DNA of 64,000 nucleotides from Chryseobacterium carnipullorum (GTDB lineage: Bacteria > Bacteroidota > Bacteroidia > Flavobacteriales > Weeksellaceae): contig NZ_FRCD01000001.1 in assembly GCF_900142785.1 (NCBI RefSeq), positions 416,297 to 480,296 on the forward strand, in the 5' to 3' direction. This document shows, in pieces, positions 36,251 to 47,284 of the stretch. The translations under genes were made by a program, and so were the position numbers. The notes beneath the pieces are model-generated. The model was given only the letters and a program-made list of their open reading frames with translations. It ran no database searches and was not told the origin of the DNA. How positions within the stretch are numbered: position 1 is the stretch's first letter; each line of letters starts with the position of its first letter.

Positions 36251-36478
36251 CTATTCACTTTTTTCTTCAATTTTATTATTCTCTCCTATTTTTTTCTCGT
36301 CCTTATCTTTGTTGCCTTTTTCATCCTTTTCCTTGATTTCTCCACTATCAAAAAGAATTCTGACAGCAGGAGATTCATCATCTTCAAACTGTCCTTTTCG
36401 GGCATACACTATAAATACGATCAAGAAAATCGCAGCTAAAGAAACACTGCAGAGGATCATTAAATATAGAATATCCAT
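36251..36478 (-). CDS. ccoS: cbb3 oxidase maturation protein CcoS
   Basis: 75 aa. One membrane helix (about 4-25, LYLMILCSVSLAAIFLIVFI), then the CcoS signature YARKGQFEDDESPAVRILFD. The C-terminal 20 residues are an extra Lys/Glu-rich tail. It starts the structural run, 5 nt before ccoNO, and follows ccoI by about 110 nt. CcoS is needed to insert cofactors into CcoN. A -7-like TAAATTTG (plus 36510-36517) upstream may be the operon promoter. Confidence 0.9.
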   Translation of the reverse strand: MDILYLMILCSVSLAAIFLIVFIVYARKGQFEDDESPAVRILFDSGEIKEKDEKGNKDKDEKKIGENNKIEEKSE

Positions 36479-36509
36479 TGGACAACAAAATTAACCTATT
36501 TTCGGGGTT

Positions 36510-36517
36510 CAAATTTA
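36510..36517 (-). promoter_or_regulatory. -7 element upstream of ccoS
   Basis: TAAATTTG on the minus strand, an exact TAnnTTTG, 32 nt before the ccoS start in the gap after ccoI. No good -33 TTG, so an activator may be needed. Confidence 0.4.
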
Positions 36518-36587
36518 GTGAAAAATAATGACATTCATCACGAAATGCCGATTTCAGCTAATTTAAAATCAGTCTAAATAAGGCCTT

Positions 36588-38969
36588 CTAAGCCTGCTTT
36601 TTGAAATGTTTTCTGCCTAAAATCCATGTGGAAATAGTAGTAAATGTGACAACGGTGATCGAACTGATTGGCATGATGATTGCTGCGAAGAGCGGATGCA
36701 TGTGGCCTGTAACTGCGTAACTTAAACCAACAATATTGTACAGAAAACTGATTATGAATGTCATTTTTACAATAGTGATGGAACCCTTGCAGACATTCAG
36801 ATAGTTATTCAAAGTCACTACTTTATCCCCATTCATGATCACATCCGAAGAAGGCGTAAAGCTATTGGTATCATCAGAAATAGCAATTCCAACGTTGCTC
36901 TGTTTAAGCGCTCCCGCATCATTCAGTCCATCGCCAAGCATCGCCACTTTCATGTTCTGGTCCTGAAGATTTTTAATGTAGTTCAGTTTATCTTCAGGGC
37001 TTTGGTTAAAAGCCATTCCTTGATAATTTGGGATGAGTTCTTTCAGTTGATTTTCTTCGGAAGAATTATCACCACTCAGGATAAATATCTTGTAAGAACT
37101 GAGTTTTGTAAACAGTTCTTTTAATTTCGGACGGTATTCATTTTTGAAGATGAATTTACCTATGAACTCACCATTTTTACTGATATAAACGGCGGTTTCA
37201 AGATTTTTCGGTTCCTGGTTGTTGTAACGGGCAGAGCCGATCTTATAAACGTTTCCTCTGACGCTTGCTTCGTATCCTTTTCCGGAAATCTCCTGGAATT
37301 TCTCAACAGGGAAATAGTCATCATTGATATCCATAAATTCATATAATGACTTGGAAAGCGGATGGTTAGAGTTCTTTAATAACGTTTTGATATTCAATTG
37401 ATCAAAATCACTGATTTCAATACCCTCATATCTGATATTGGATTTTTTTCTGTGGGTAATCGTTCCTGTTTTATCAAAAACAATAGTATTCAGCTTAGCA
37501 ATCTTTTCGATGGTCAGTGTATCTTTTACGTAAAATTTATTACGTCCTAAAATTCTCATAATATGCCCGAAAGTAAACGGTGCAGATAATGCAAGTGCGC
37601 AGGGACAGGCAATAATCAGAATAGCTGAAATAACCTGGAACATGATCTTCAGATCAATGAAGGACCAGTAAATTCCGGAAATTAATGCAATGCCTAAAAT
37701 GATGAATGTAAAATATTTACTGACGTTATTGGTCAGTGTGTCAAGGCCGGTTTCGTGCTTCTTGAATGCTTCCTTATTCCAAAGTTGCGTCAGATAACTC
37801 TGGTCAACATCTTTGATCACTTCAAGTTCCAGTGAAGAACCGATTTGTTTTCCTCCCGCAAATATTTTGTCTCCCGGATGTTTACTGATGCTTTCACTTT
37901 CTCCGGTGATAAAGCTGTTGTCTATATTTCCTTCTCCATTGATCAGGATAGCATCCACCGGGATAATTTCCTGGTTTCTTACCAAAATTCTGTCCCCCAC
38001 TTTAATCTCGGAAAGAAGGATGTTATTCTGTTTTCCCTCGAAATCGACCTTGGTAACGGCGATAGGATAAAACGATTTATAATCTCTGTCGTATGAAAGT
38101 GCGCTGTAGGTTCTTTTCTGGAAGATTTTACCCATCAGCATGAAGAATAATAATCCACACAGGGTGTCAAAATATCCAGGGCCATAATTGGTCACTACTT
38201 CGTAAATACTTCGCCCGAAAAGAACAAGAATACCCAGTACGATCGGAACATCAATATTCACGATCTTGTTTTTTAACCCGTACCATGCAGATTTGTAATA
38301 GTCTGAAGCAGAATAAAAGACAACAGGACATGCCAGAAGAAACATCAGTGTTCTGAAAAGCCCCTTATAATGTTCCATCCAGAAATCTTCACCCCCTACA
38401 TATTCAGGAAATGCAAGGAACATACTGTTTCCGAATGCAAACCCTGCGATGGCAAATTTGATAAGAAGGGATTTATCAAGATGATCAACATTTTTGTCAG
38501 CTGTTTCAAGACTGATCACAGGCTTGTATCCAAGATTCGTTAAGAAATTGGCTAGTTCGCTTAATTTCAGATCATTATGGTTGAATGAGATCTGTAAGGT
38601 CTTTCTCGTGAAATTGACCTGTGAATAATTGATATGATCATTCAGTGTATGAAGGCTTTCCAGAAGCCATATGCATGATGAACAATGTATTACGGGGATT
38701 TTAAAGGTAACAAGACTGGTCTTTCCTTCAGAGAAATCGGTCACCTTTTCAAAAATCTCAGGAGTGTCAAGATATTCAAACTGTGAAGAGCTCTCATCAC
38801 CGGGACGAATTCCGGCTCTTTTATTAAGCTCGTAGAAATTAGTTAAATTATTGATATTCAGAATTTCGTAGACAGACTTGCATCCGTTGCAACAGAAAGT
38901 CTTTTCATCAAACAAAATTCTCTCTTTTTCTATACCTTGACCACAATGAAAACAGTTCTCGCTCACCAC
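36588..38969 (-). CDS. ccoI: Copper-transporting P1B-type ATPase for cbb3 oxidase (CcoI/FixI type)
   Basis: 793 aa. The N-terminus has a cysteine-rich site (C6-x2-C9 and C26-C27-x2-C30), typical of the CcoI subgroup. A heavy-metal-associated domain follows with C96-x2-C99. The P-type core shows TGES, the membrane CPC motif (IIACPCALALSAP), the phosphorylation site DKTGT and the hinge GDGLNDAGAL. It exports copper for assembly of the binuclear centre. It heads the cco locus, divergent from a Crp/Fnr regulator gene 85 nt away. Confidence 0.93.
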   Translation of the reverse strand: MVSENCFHCGQGIEKERILFDEKTFCCNGCKSVYEILNINNLTNFYELNKRAGIRPGDESSSQFEYLDTPEIFEKVTDFSEGKTSLVTFKIPVIHCSSCIWLLESLHTLNDHINYSQVNFTRKTLQISFNHNDLKLSELANFLTNLGYKPVISLETADKNVDHLDKSLLIKFAIAGFAFGNSMFLAFPEYVGGEDFWMEHYKGLFRTLMFLLACPVVFYSASDYYKSAWYGLKNKIVNIDVPIVLGILVLFGRSIYEVVTNYGPGYFDTLCGLLFFMLMGKIFQKRTYSALSYDRDYKSFYPIAVTKVDFEGKQNNILLSEIKVGDRILVRNQEIIPVDAILINGEGNIDNSFITGESESISKHPGDKIFAGGKQIGSSLELEVIKDVDQSYLTQLWNKEAFKKHETGLDTLTNNVSKYFTFIILGIALISGIYWSFIDLKIMFQVISAILIIACPCALALSAPFTFGHIMRILGRNKFYVKDTLTIEKIAKLNTIVFDKTGTITHRKKSNIRYEGIEISDFDQLNIKTLLKNSNHPLSKSLYEFMDINDDYFPVEKFQEISGKGYEASVRGNVYKIGSARYNNQEPKNLETAVYISKNGEFIGKFIFKNEYRPKLKELFTKLSSYKIFILSGDNSSEENQLKELIPNYQGMAFNQSPEDKLNYIKNLQDQNMKVAMLGDGLNDAGALKQSNVGIAISDDTNSFTPSSDVIMNGDKVVTLNNYLNVCKGSITIVKMTFIISFLYNIVGLSYAVTGHMHPLFAAIIMPISSITVVTFTTISTWILGRKHFKKQA

Positions 38970-38985
38970 ATAATATATTGAACTA

Positions 38986-38993
38986 CAAAATTA
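38986..38993 (-). promoter_or_regulatory. -7 element for ccoI
   Basis: TAATTTTG on the minus strand (exact TAnnTTTG) lies 17 nt before the ccoI start, within the 85-nt divergent region shared with the Crp/Fnr gene. No -33 TTG at normal spacing. Confidence 0.4.
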
Positions 38994-39005
38994 TAACAAT
39001 TTTTT

Positions 39006-39036
39006 TTGTTTATCGTGTTAAAAAGTTCTATTTTTG
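39006..39036 (+). promoter_or_regulatory. Promoter of the Crp/Fnr gene
   Basis: TTG (39006-39008), a 20-nt spacer and TATTTTTG (39029-39036) match the Bacteroidota promoter. It lies 18 nt before the ATG at 39055. Confidence 0.6.
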
Positions 39037-39054
39037 TGATAAATGTCATATAAA

Positions 39055-39768
39055 ATGTCGCAGGAACAACAGATTGCAATTGAAGAGAGGTTCGCCAGAG
39101 TTTTTAATGATAAATCATTTAAGGAAAGACTTTCTAGCACTGATTTTGAAAAGTATATTAACAGCAAGAAAAAATTAAGTTTTCAAAAGCACGACACTAT
39201 TTTTGAAGACGGAGAAACACCAAAAGGGGTTTTCTTTTTAGAAAAAGGAGCTGCCAAACTTTCGAAGTCCGGAGCTTTTGGAAAAGATCAGATCTTAAGA
39301 TTTATCAAAGAGGGGGACATCATCGGCTATCGTTCATTGCTTTGCGGGGAAAACTTCCAGGCAAAGGCGGAGGCTATGACAGACATTGAATGCATTTTCC
39401 TTCCAGCCGATATTTTCATGTATCTTCTGGAAGTAGATCCGCAGCTTTCTTTTGCAATGCTTCAGAAAATCTCTTATGAACTGGGAGAGTCATCCAATAC
39501 CATTACCTTTCTTGCACAGAAAACAGTAAGAGAAAGACTGGCAGAAATTCTTATTCTTCTGGAACAGAAACTGGGAGTAGATCCGGAAGGATTTATCAAA
39601 ATTTCGCTCACCAGAGAAGAAATTGCCAACATCATTGGTACCGCTACAGAAAGTGCCATCCGTTTGATCTCCGAATTCAAACAGGACAGCCTTATTGAAG
39701 TAGACGGCAGAAATATCAAAATTCTGAACCACGATAAACTGATGAAACTAGGTCACGTAGTTTTATAA
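39055..39768 (+). CDS. Crp/Fnr family transcription regulator
   Basis: 237 aa from the ATG at 39055 (MSQEQQIAIEER); an in-frame start 12 nt upstream overlaps the promoter spacing and was not used. The N-terminal cyclic-nucleotide-binding-like barrel spans about 35-145 (DTIFEDGETPKGVFFLEKGA, GDIIGYRSLLCGE). The C-terminal winged helix contains SLTREEIANIIGTATESAIR. There is no N-terminal four-cysteine cluster, so it is not a classical oxygen-sensing Fnr; haem or another ligand is possible. Divergent placement next to ccoI makes it a good candidate regulator of the cbb3 locus, by inference. Terminator at 39786. Confidence 0.87.
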   Translation: MSQEQQIAIEERFARVFNDKSFKERLSSTDFEKYINSKKKLSFQKHDTIFEDGETPKGVFFLEKGAAKLSKSGAFGKDQILRFIKEGDIIGYRSLLCGENFQAKAEAMTDIECIFLPADIFMYLLEVDPQLSFAMLQKISYELGESSNTITFLAQKTVRERLAEILILLEQKLGVDPEGFIKISLTREEIANIIGTATESAIRLISEFKQDSLIEVDGRNIKILNHDKLMKLGHVVL

Positions 39769-39785
39769 AAATCATACAAAAACTT

Positions 39786-39808
39786 AAGTCGGCGGAAGCC
39801 GACTTTTT
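39786..39808 (+). terminator. Intrinsic terminator after the Crp/Fnr gene
   Basis: AAGTCGGC (39786-39793), GGAA tetraloop, GCCGACTT (39798-39805), then further Ts. Strong. Confidence 0.92.
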
Positions 39809-39831
39809 AACTTTTAAAAAATAGATACATT

Positions 39832-40647
39832 ATGTCTGTTCACTCTGAAATTAAAAAAGTTACGACTGAAACCTTGCGTAAAATGAAATTCGACAAGGAA
39901 AAAATAACAATGCTAACTGCCTATGATTTTACCACTGCAAAAATGGTAGATGCCGGAGGTGTGGATGCTATTTTGATAGGAGATTCTGCAGCCAATGTGA
40001 TGGCTGGTTTTGAAACGACTTTGCCCATTACCTTAGATCAGATGATTTATCATGCTCAAAGTGTCGTTCGTGGAGTAGACAGAGCTTTGGTTATTGCTGA
40101 TTTGCCATTTGGTACTTACCAGAGTAATCCCGAAAAGGCTTTAGAGTCCGCAGTAAGAATGATGAAGGAAGGTGGCGCACATGCCGTGAAGATTGAAGGT
40201 GGTAAAGAAATATCAAAATCGATTAAGAAAATCGTTAATGCAGGAATTCCTGTAATGGGGCATTTAGGGTTAACACCACAATCTATCTATAAATTCGGAA
40301 CCTATAAAGTAAGAGCCAAAGAAGAAGCGGAAGCGGAAAAATTAATCAGTGATGCACAGCTTTTGGAAGAATTAGGATGTTTCTCTATCGTTCTAGAAAA
40401 AATACCTGCTGACTTAGCCAAAAAAGTATCAGAAAGCATTACGATTCCAACCATCGGAATCGGAGCCGGAGCTGATTGTGACGGACAGGTTCTTGTATAC
40501 CACGACATGGTTGGAATGAACAAAGGTTTCAGTCCCAAGTTCTTAAGAAGATATCTTGATCTGTATACCGAAATTACAGGAGCAGTTGCTCAGTACGTAA
40601 AAGATGTAAAAAGTGTTGAATTCCCTAATGAAAATGAAAGCTATTAA
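39832..40647 (+). CDS. panB: 3-methyl-2-oxobutanoate hydroxymethyltransferase
   Basis: 271 aa, standard length. It makes ketopantoate from 2-oxoisovalerate and methylene-tetrahydrofolate in pantothenate/CoA synthesis. [39 protein letters not shown] and [20 protein letters not shown] are PanB motifs. The conserved acid follows in [20 protein letters not shown], and [18 protein letters not shown] is a metal/substrate loop. It runs directly into a small membrane-protein gene and a pseudouridine synthase gene, probably as one transcript ended at 41702. Confidence 0.97.
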   Translation: MSVHSEIKKVTTETLRKMKFDKEKITMLTAYDFTTAKMVDAGGVDAILIGDSAANVMAGFETTLPITLDQMIYHAQSVVRGVDRALVIADLPFGTYQSNPEKALESAVRMMKEGGAHAVKIEGGKEISKSIKKIVNAGIPVMGHLGLTPQSIYKFGTYKVRAKEEAEAEKLISDAQLLEELGCFSIVLEKIPADLAKKVSESITIPTIGIGAGADCDGQVLVYHDMVGMNKGFSPKFLRRYLDLYTEITGAVAQYVKDVKSVEFPNENESY

Positions 40648-40650
40648 TTG

Positions 40651-40974
40651 ATGATGAACCAACAACAATCACTTCAGGGTATTTTATCAATTGCAGCCAT
40701 TATCTGTATGGCAGTAGGATGGTTTAATTTATTCTCTCCGGAGATCAACGAGCTTCTGTCCAGAAAAGTTTTTTATGTATTGATAGGAGCGAGTTTCTTC
40801 GTTCAGGCACCATCGCTTTCCAATAAAAATTTTATGTACGGGATGTATGCGGCAGCTGCACTTTGTGTCATCGGCGCATTTTTACCGGCAGATTCTAAAC
40901 TTTCAATGCTTAAAACAATCGGTCTTCTCGGAGGAATTATCATTTCTTTTACCAACAGACCAAGGCGTTCGTAA
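40651..40974 (+). CDS. Small membrane protein, unknown function
   Basis: 107 aa from the ATG at 40651 (the next ATG at 40654 is equally possible; the preceding TTG is not needed). It starts 3 nt after the panB stop. Four hydrophobic segments are likely (about 12-30, 38-55, 63-80, 88-102), with short loops (FSPEINELLSRK, PADSKLSMLK). No family is recognised. Tight spacing to panB and to the next gene (3 nt) suggests a shared transcript. Confidence 0.72.
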   Translation: MMNQQQSLQGILSIAAIICMAVGWFNLFSPEINELLSRKVFYVLIGASFFVQAPSLSNKNFMYGMYAAAALCVIGAFLPADSKLSMLKTIGLLGGIIISFTNRPRRS

Positions 40975-40977
40975 GGT

Positions 40978-41655
40978 ATGAAAGAGCAGATTGTATATGA
41001 AGACAACCATCTTTTGGTTGTTAACAAAAAAGTAGGTCAGCTTGTTCAGGGCGATAAAACCGGGGATGAATCTTTACTGGAGTCCATTAAGAATTTTATA
41101 AAGAAAAGAGATGACAAGCCGGGAAATGTTTTTCTTGGCCTGGTGCATCGTATAGACCGCCCAACTTCGGGTCTGGTGATTTATGCCAAAACTTCCAAAG
41201 CACTTTCCCGCCTTACCCAGATGGTGAAAAACAGAGAAGTCAAAAAAACATATTGGGCTGTAGTCGGAAAAGAAATGATTCCTCAGACCCAGCGACTTGT
41301 TCATTATTTAAAGAAGAATGAAAAGAATAATAAAGCCATTGTTTTTACAAAAGTAACCGAAGGCGCAAAAGAAGCCATTCTCACCTACCGTGTTACCAAA
41401 ACATTAGATAATTATCTGCTTCTTGAGATTGATCTGGAAACCGGAAGACATCATCAGATCCGTGCCCAGCTGTCAAAAACAGGAATTCCTATCAAAGGAG
41501 ATCTGAAATACGGATCACCCCGATCCAATCCTGACGGAGGAATTAATCTTCATGCAAGAAAGCTGGAGTTTATTCATCCTGTTACCAAAGAAGAAATAGA
41601 AATTATAGCTCCCGTTCCGCAGAATGATGCCATCTGGCGAGCTTGTGAAGAGTAA
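40978..41655 (+). CDS. RluA-family pseudouridine synthase
   Basis: 225 aa. The catalytic region GLVHRIDRPTSGLVIYAKTSKAL contains the conserved HRID with the active Asp. LLEIDLETGRHHQIRAQLSK and GDLKYGS follow as in the RluA family. It isomerises uridine to pseudouridine in rRNA or tRNA. There is no N-terminal S4 domain, so it is a short member (TruC/YqcB-like size); the exact target site cannot be assigned. A terminator follows at 41702. Confidence 0.9.
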   Translation: MKEQIVYEDNHLLVVNKKVGQLVQGDKTGDESLLESIKNFIKKRDDKPGNVFLGLVHRIDRPTSGLVIYAKTSKALSRLTQMVKNREVKKTYWAVVGKEMIPQTQRLVHYLKKNEKNNKAIVFTKVTEGAKEAILTYRVTKTLDNYLLLEIDLETGRHHQIRAQLSKTGIPIKGDLKYGSPRSNPDGGINLHARKLEFIHPVTKEEIEIIAPVPQNDAIWRACEE

Positions 41656-41701
41656 AGATTTTTGGATAAATTTTTACTGCATAAAATTTAAAAAATAACA
41701 G

Positions 41702-41735
41702 AAGACCATCTCATCACTGAAATGGTCTTTTTTAT
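41702..41735 (+). terminator. Intrinsic terminator after the pseudouridine synthase gene
   Basis: AAGACCAT (41702-41709) pairs with ATGGTCTT (41722-41729) around a 12-nt loop, then TTTT. Confidence 0.85.
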
Positions 41736-41753
41736 TTTGAGCAAAACTTAGAT

Positions 41754-41784
41754 TTTGCCCGTTCTTAAAAAATTCCTACCTTCG
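41754..41784 (+). promoter_or_regulatory. Promoter of the thiamine operon
   Basis: TTTG (41754-41757), 19-nt spacer, TACCTTCG (41777-41784, one mismatch to TAnnTTTG). The predicted start of transcription about 7 nt later coincides with the first bases of the riboswitch, which supports both calls. Confidence 0.6.
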
Positions 41785-41790
41785 TCACAA

Positions 41791-41872
41791 CTTTAGGGGT
41801 GTCTGTAGACTTACAGACTGAGACTTTACCCTTTGAACCTGATCTGGATGATACCAGCGTAGGGAAAAGTAA
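41791..41872 (+). promoter_or_regulatory. TPP riboswitch (THI-box)
   Basis: The conserved blocks are all visible in order: AGGGGTG (about 41795-41801), the CTGAGA-type bulge in GACTGAGACT, ACCCTTTGAACCTGATCTGG and the closing ATACCAGCGTAGGGAAA. The P3 arm is the short CTGTAGACTTACAG stem. It precedes thiS-C-E-E-G-H-F and should bind thiamine pyrophosphate. The expression platform appears to be the start-codon hairpin at 41909-41944 rather than a terminator. Confidence 0.95.
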
Positions 41873-41908
41873 ATGACTTTTGCTGTACATTCTATTGTAC
41901 AATAATGG

Positions 41909-41944
41909 CCATTCCTAAAGTATAGATAAAACAATTAGGAATGG
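41909..41944 (+). promoter_or_regulatory. Hairpin sequestering the thiS start codon
   Basis: CCATTCCTAA (41909-41918) is an exact complement of TTAGGAATGG (41935-41944), which contains AGGA and the thiS ATG at 41941. A second hairpin (TGTACA 41884-41889 with 41896-41901) lies between aptamer and sequester. The layout fits translational repression. Confidence 0.72.
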
Positions 41945-42147
41945 AAATTACAATTAACCACACAACGAAAACATTTGATGTACTTCCCGAAAATCTGGAA
42001 GCACTGATGGCTATGGAAATTCCCGGAAAGAAAAAAGGGATAGCTGTAGCCCTCAACAACCGTATTATTCCACTGTCCGCCTGGGCAGAAACCCTCCTTA
42101 AAAACAAAGATTCAGTTTTAATCATTACTGCCACTCAGGGCGGATAA
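41941..42147 (+). CDS. thiS: Sulfur carrier protein ThiS
   Basis: 68 aa ubiquitin-like protein ending in the required Gly-Gly (ATQGG). The ThiF enzyme adenylates this C-terminus and it is then loaded with sulfur for thiazole formation by ThiG. MEITINHTTKTF and LALMAMEIPGKKKG-type beta-grasp elements are visible. It is the first gene of the thiamine operon; its start codon is inside the 41909-41944 hairpin. Confidence 0.94.
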   Translation: MEITINHTTKTFDVLPENLEALMAMEIPGKKKGIAVALNNRIIPLSAWAETLLKNKDSVLIITATQGG

Positions 42148-42161
42148 TTCTCATTTAATAA

Positions 42162-44572
<2,411 letters not shown>

Positions 44573-44621
44573 AAACAAATCCGGAAAAGAGAAAATCCTA
44601 GATCATTCAGTTTAATTAATA

Positions 44622-45236
44622 ATGGAAAAGTTACAATATATATCACAGGGACATACAATACACGAACAGGAATTCAATATCCGAGCGGCCTTGGACAACG
44701 GGATACAATGGGTTCAGGTCCGCTGGAAAAATGCTTCAGAGAAAGAATTAAATGAGCTCTGTATGGTTTCAAAACTACTCTGCTCAGAATATCAGGCGGT
44801 CTGCATCATCAATGATCATGTTCAGATCGCAAAAGAAATCGATGCTGATGGGGTTCATCTGGGTTTAAACGATGGATCAATTCATACGGCAAGAACTGTT
44901 TTAGGGAATCATAAAATCATTGGAGGGACCGCCAATACAGTATCGGATGTCATCCACAGAATACAGGAAAAGTGTGATTATATTGGCCTTGGACCCTTAA
45001 GATTTACTTCTACAAAAGAAAAACTCAGTCCGGTACTTGGATTTGAAGGCTATCAGCATATGATGAACAGTTTAAATGAAAAATCAATCACCATTCCGAA
45101 GATCTTCGCGATCGGAGGCGTTGTGCTTGAAGATATACAACAGTTGCAGGAGATCGGACTCTATGGAGTTGCGGTATCGGGACAGATCACCAACCGCCCG
45201 GCTGCCATCAGTGAATTTAAAAAAGCAATGATATGA
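44622..45236 (+). CDS. thiE: Thiamine phosphate synthase ThiE
   Basis: 204 aa. It joins hydroxymethylpyrimidine pyrophosphate with the thiazole phosphate to give thiamine phosphate. The motifs are complete: [43 protein letters not shown] and [18 protein letters not shown], then the phosphate loop [12 protein letters not shown]. It overlaps thiG by 4 nt (stop/start ATGA). The previous gene is a diverged copy. Confidence 0.94.
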   Translation: MEKLQYISQGHTIHEQEFNIRAALDNGIQWVQVRWKNASEKELNELCMVSKLLCSEYQAVCIINDHVQIAKEIDADGVHLGLNDGSIHTARTVLGNHKIIGGTANTVSDVIHRIQEKCDYIGLGPLRFTSTKEKLSPVLGFEGYQHMMNSLNEKSITIPKIFAIGGVVLEDIQQLQEIGLYGVAVSGQITNRPAAISEFKKAMI

Positions 45237-46009
45237 ATAATCAGAAATTAATAATAGCAGACAGAATATTCGAGTCAAGACTGTTTCTGGGAACCGGAAA
45301 ATTCGGTAATCTCAGTGAAATGGCAACCTCTGTAATCGCTTCAGGAACAGACATGGTTACTATGGCTTTGAAAAGAATAGATTCGGGAGCGGCAGAAGAC
45401 GGGTTACTGGATTCATTAAAAGAAACCCATGTTCATCTTCTTCCCAATACTTCAGGCGCCAGAACCGCAAAGGAAGCCGTATTGGCCGCTCAGCTTGCTA
45501 GAGAAGCCCTGGAGACGAACTGGGTGAAACTGGAAATCCATCCCGACCCGAAATACCTTCTTCCGGATCCTATAGAAACCCTCTATGCAACTGAAGAATT
45601 GGCCAAACTGGGATTTATTGTGATGCCTTACATCCACGCTGATCCCGTTTTGTGCAAACGTCTGGAAGACGCCGGAACCGCTGTGGTAATGCCTTTGGGA
45701 GCCCCGATCGGGACCAATAAAGGATTGAGAACATTAGATTTCCTGGAGATCATTATCAGTCAGAGCAATGTCCCTGTTGTAGTAGATGCCGGAATCGGAG
45801 CGCCTTCCGATGCAGCAAAAGCCATGGAAATGGGTGCGGATGCCGTTCTTGTGAATACCGCGATTGCTGTAGCAAGAAACCCGGTTAATATGGCTTTAGC
45901 TTTTAAAGAAGGAGTCATTGCGGGAAGAAGAGCTTTTGAGTCAGGCCTGGGAGCAATAGCAGACCATGCAGAAGCCTCAAGTCCGTTGACCTCTTTTTTA
46001 TTTGAATAA
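45233..46009 (+). CDS. thiG: Thiazole synthase ThiG
   Basis: 258 aa TIM barrel. It condenses deoxyxylulose-5-phosphate, dehydroglycine and ThiS thiocarboxylate. [20 protein letters not shown] opens the barrel. [20 protein letters not shown] contains the Lys that forms the Schiff base. [31 protein letters not shown] is the phosphate-binding end. It lies between thiE and thiH. Confidence 0.96.
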   Translation: MNNQKLIIADRIFESRLFLGTGKFGNLSEMATSVIASGTDMVTMALKRIDSGAAEDGLLDSLKETHVHLLPNTSGARTAKEAVLAAQLAREALETNWVKLEIHPDPKYLLPDPIETLYATEELAKLGFIVMPYIHADPVLCKRLEDAGTAVVMPLGAPIGTNKGLRTLDFLEIIISQSNVPVVVDAGIGAPSDAAKAMEMGADAVLVNTAIAVARNPVNMALAFKEGVIAGRRAFESGLGAIADHAEASSPLTSFLFE

Positions 46010-46023
46010 TAAAGCAGAAAAAA

Positions 46024-47142
46024 ATGAACAGTTTTAAAGATATCTTTGAACGTTATCATTGGGATGAGATAAAAGAGAGGCTCGGAAAGGTGACGCATTC
46101 AGATGTGCTCGGCAGCCTTCAGAAAAAATATAAAACATTAGATGATTTTTTGAATTTGCTTTCTCCAGCCGCCGCGCAGGAGTTGGAACTGATGGCCAAA
46201 ATGACCAGACAACTTACCCAGAAGCGTTTTGGAAAGACCATTCAGTTATATGCTCCGATGTACCTCAGCAATGAATGTCAGAATATCTGTACCTACTGCG
46301 GTTTCAGTCTGGATAATGACGTAAGGAGAAAAACCCTTTCAGATACGGAGCTGCTGATTGAAGCTTCTGTTCTGAAATCCATGGGCGTTAATCACGTCCT
46401 TTTGGTCAGCGGAGAAGCCAATAAAACGGTAGGGATTTCTTACTTTCTCAATGCTGTTGGCCTGCTAAGATCTCATTTTGCCAATATTTCGATCGAGGTA
46501 CAGCCTCTGTCAGAAGAAGAATATCTGCAGTTGCATCAGGCAGGTGTTTATTCCGTGCTGGTTTATCAGGAAACATATCATCGGGAGGTTTATAAAGAAT
46601 ACCATCCCAAAGGCAAAAAATCCAATTTCCATTTCCGTTTGGATACTCCTGACAGGATAGGAAGAGCAGGAATTCATAAAATCGGACTCGGAGTTCTGCT
46701 TGGGATTGAAGACTGGCGCGTAGACAGTTTCTTTAACGCCCTTCACATTGATTATCTTCAAAAGCAATACTGGAAAAGCCGTTTTTCAGTTTCATTTCCC
46801 AGATTAAGACCAGCGGAAGGAATTATTGAACCGAATTTTATCATGGAAGATAAAGATCTGCTGCAACTGATCTGTGCCTACAGAATATGGAATGAGGATC
46901 TTGAAATTTCAATATCTACCAGAGAAAATGAAAAATTCAGGGACAATATCATATCACTGGGAGCAACCTCTATGAGTGCAGCGTCTAAAACCAACCCCGG
47001 AGGTTATGCTGTAGACATAGAATCATTGGAACAGTTTGAAACCAGTGACGAACGAAGCATGGAAGAAGTTAAAATAAGCATCAGAAAAGCAGGCTACGAT
47101 CCGGTGATGAAAGACTGGGATCCTGCGTACAGTGGTTTTTAA
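46024..47142 (+). CDS. thiH: 2-iminoacetate synthase ThiH (tyrosine lyase)
   Basis: 372 aa radical-SAM enzyme that cleaves tyrosine to dehydroglycine and p-cresol. The cluster motif CQNICTYC (C-x3-C-x2-C) lies near residue 83, followed by GFSLDNDVRRKTL. VHHVLLVSGEA-like (GVNHVLLVSGEANKTVGI) and YQETYHREVYKEYHPKGKKS match ThiH. It starts 14 nt after thiG. Using ThiH rather than ThiO is common in anaerobic or facultative bacteria and in Bacteroidota. Confidence 0.96.
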   Translation: MNSFKDIFERYHWDEIKERLGKVTHSDVLGSLQKKYKTLDDFLNLLSPAAAQELELMAKMTRQLTQKRFGKTIQLYAPMYLSNECQNICTYCGFSLDNDVRRKTLSDTELLIEASVLKSMGVNHVLLVSGEANKTVGISYFLNAVGLLRSHFANISIEVQPLSEEEYLQLHQAGVYSVLVYQETYHREVYKEYHPKGKKSNFHFRLDTPDRIGRAGIHKIGLGVLLGIEDWRVDSFFNALHIDYLQKQYWKSRFSVSFPRLRPAEGIIEPNFIMEDKDLLQLICAYRIWNEDLEISISTRENEKFRDNIISLGATSMSAASKTNPGGYAVDIESLEQFETSDERSMEEVKISIRKAGYDPVMKDWDPAYSGF

Positions 47143-47146
47143 AAAA

Positions 47147-47268
47147 TTAAACCATTAAGAAGAATGAAGTCATTAAGTTTAATTAAGAAAAATCAAATCG
47201 ATTTTTAAATCTTAAAGCAGAGCTTACCTTAATACTTCTTAACCTCTTAAAAAAAACTTAATGGTTCA
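47147..47268. repeat. Dispersed inverted-repeat element, copy 1
   Basis: About 120 bp between thiH and thiF. The ends AACCATTAAG (47150-47159) and CTTAATGGTT (47257-47266) are exact inverted repeats. The centre contains AAAAATC-GATTTTT, and many TTAAG/CTTAA units lie between. Its reverse complement aligns with the element at 53835-53965. Its right end covers the first possible thiF start codon. Confidence 0.72.
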
Positions 47269-47284
47269 AAGTAGGTTATTTAGA

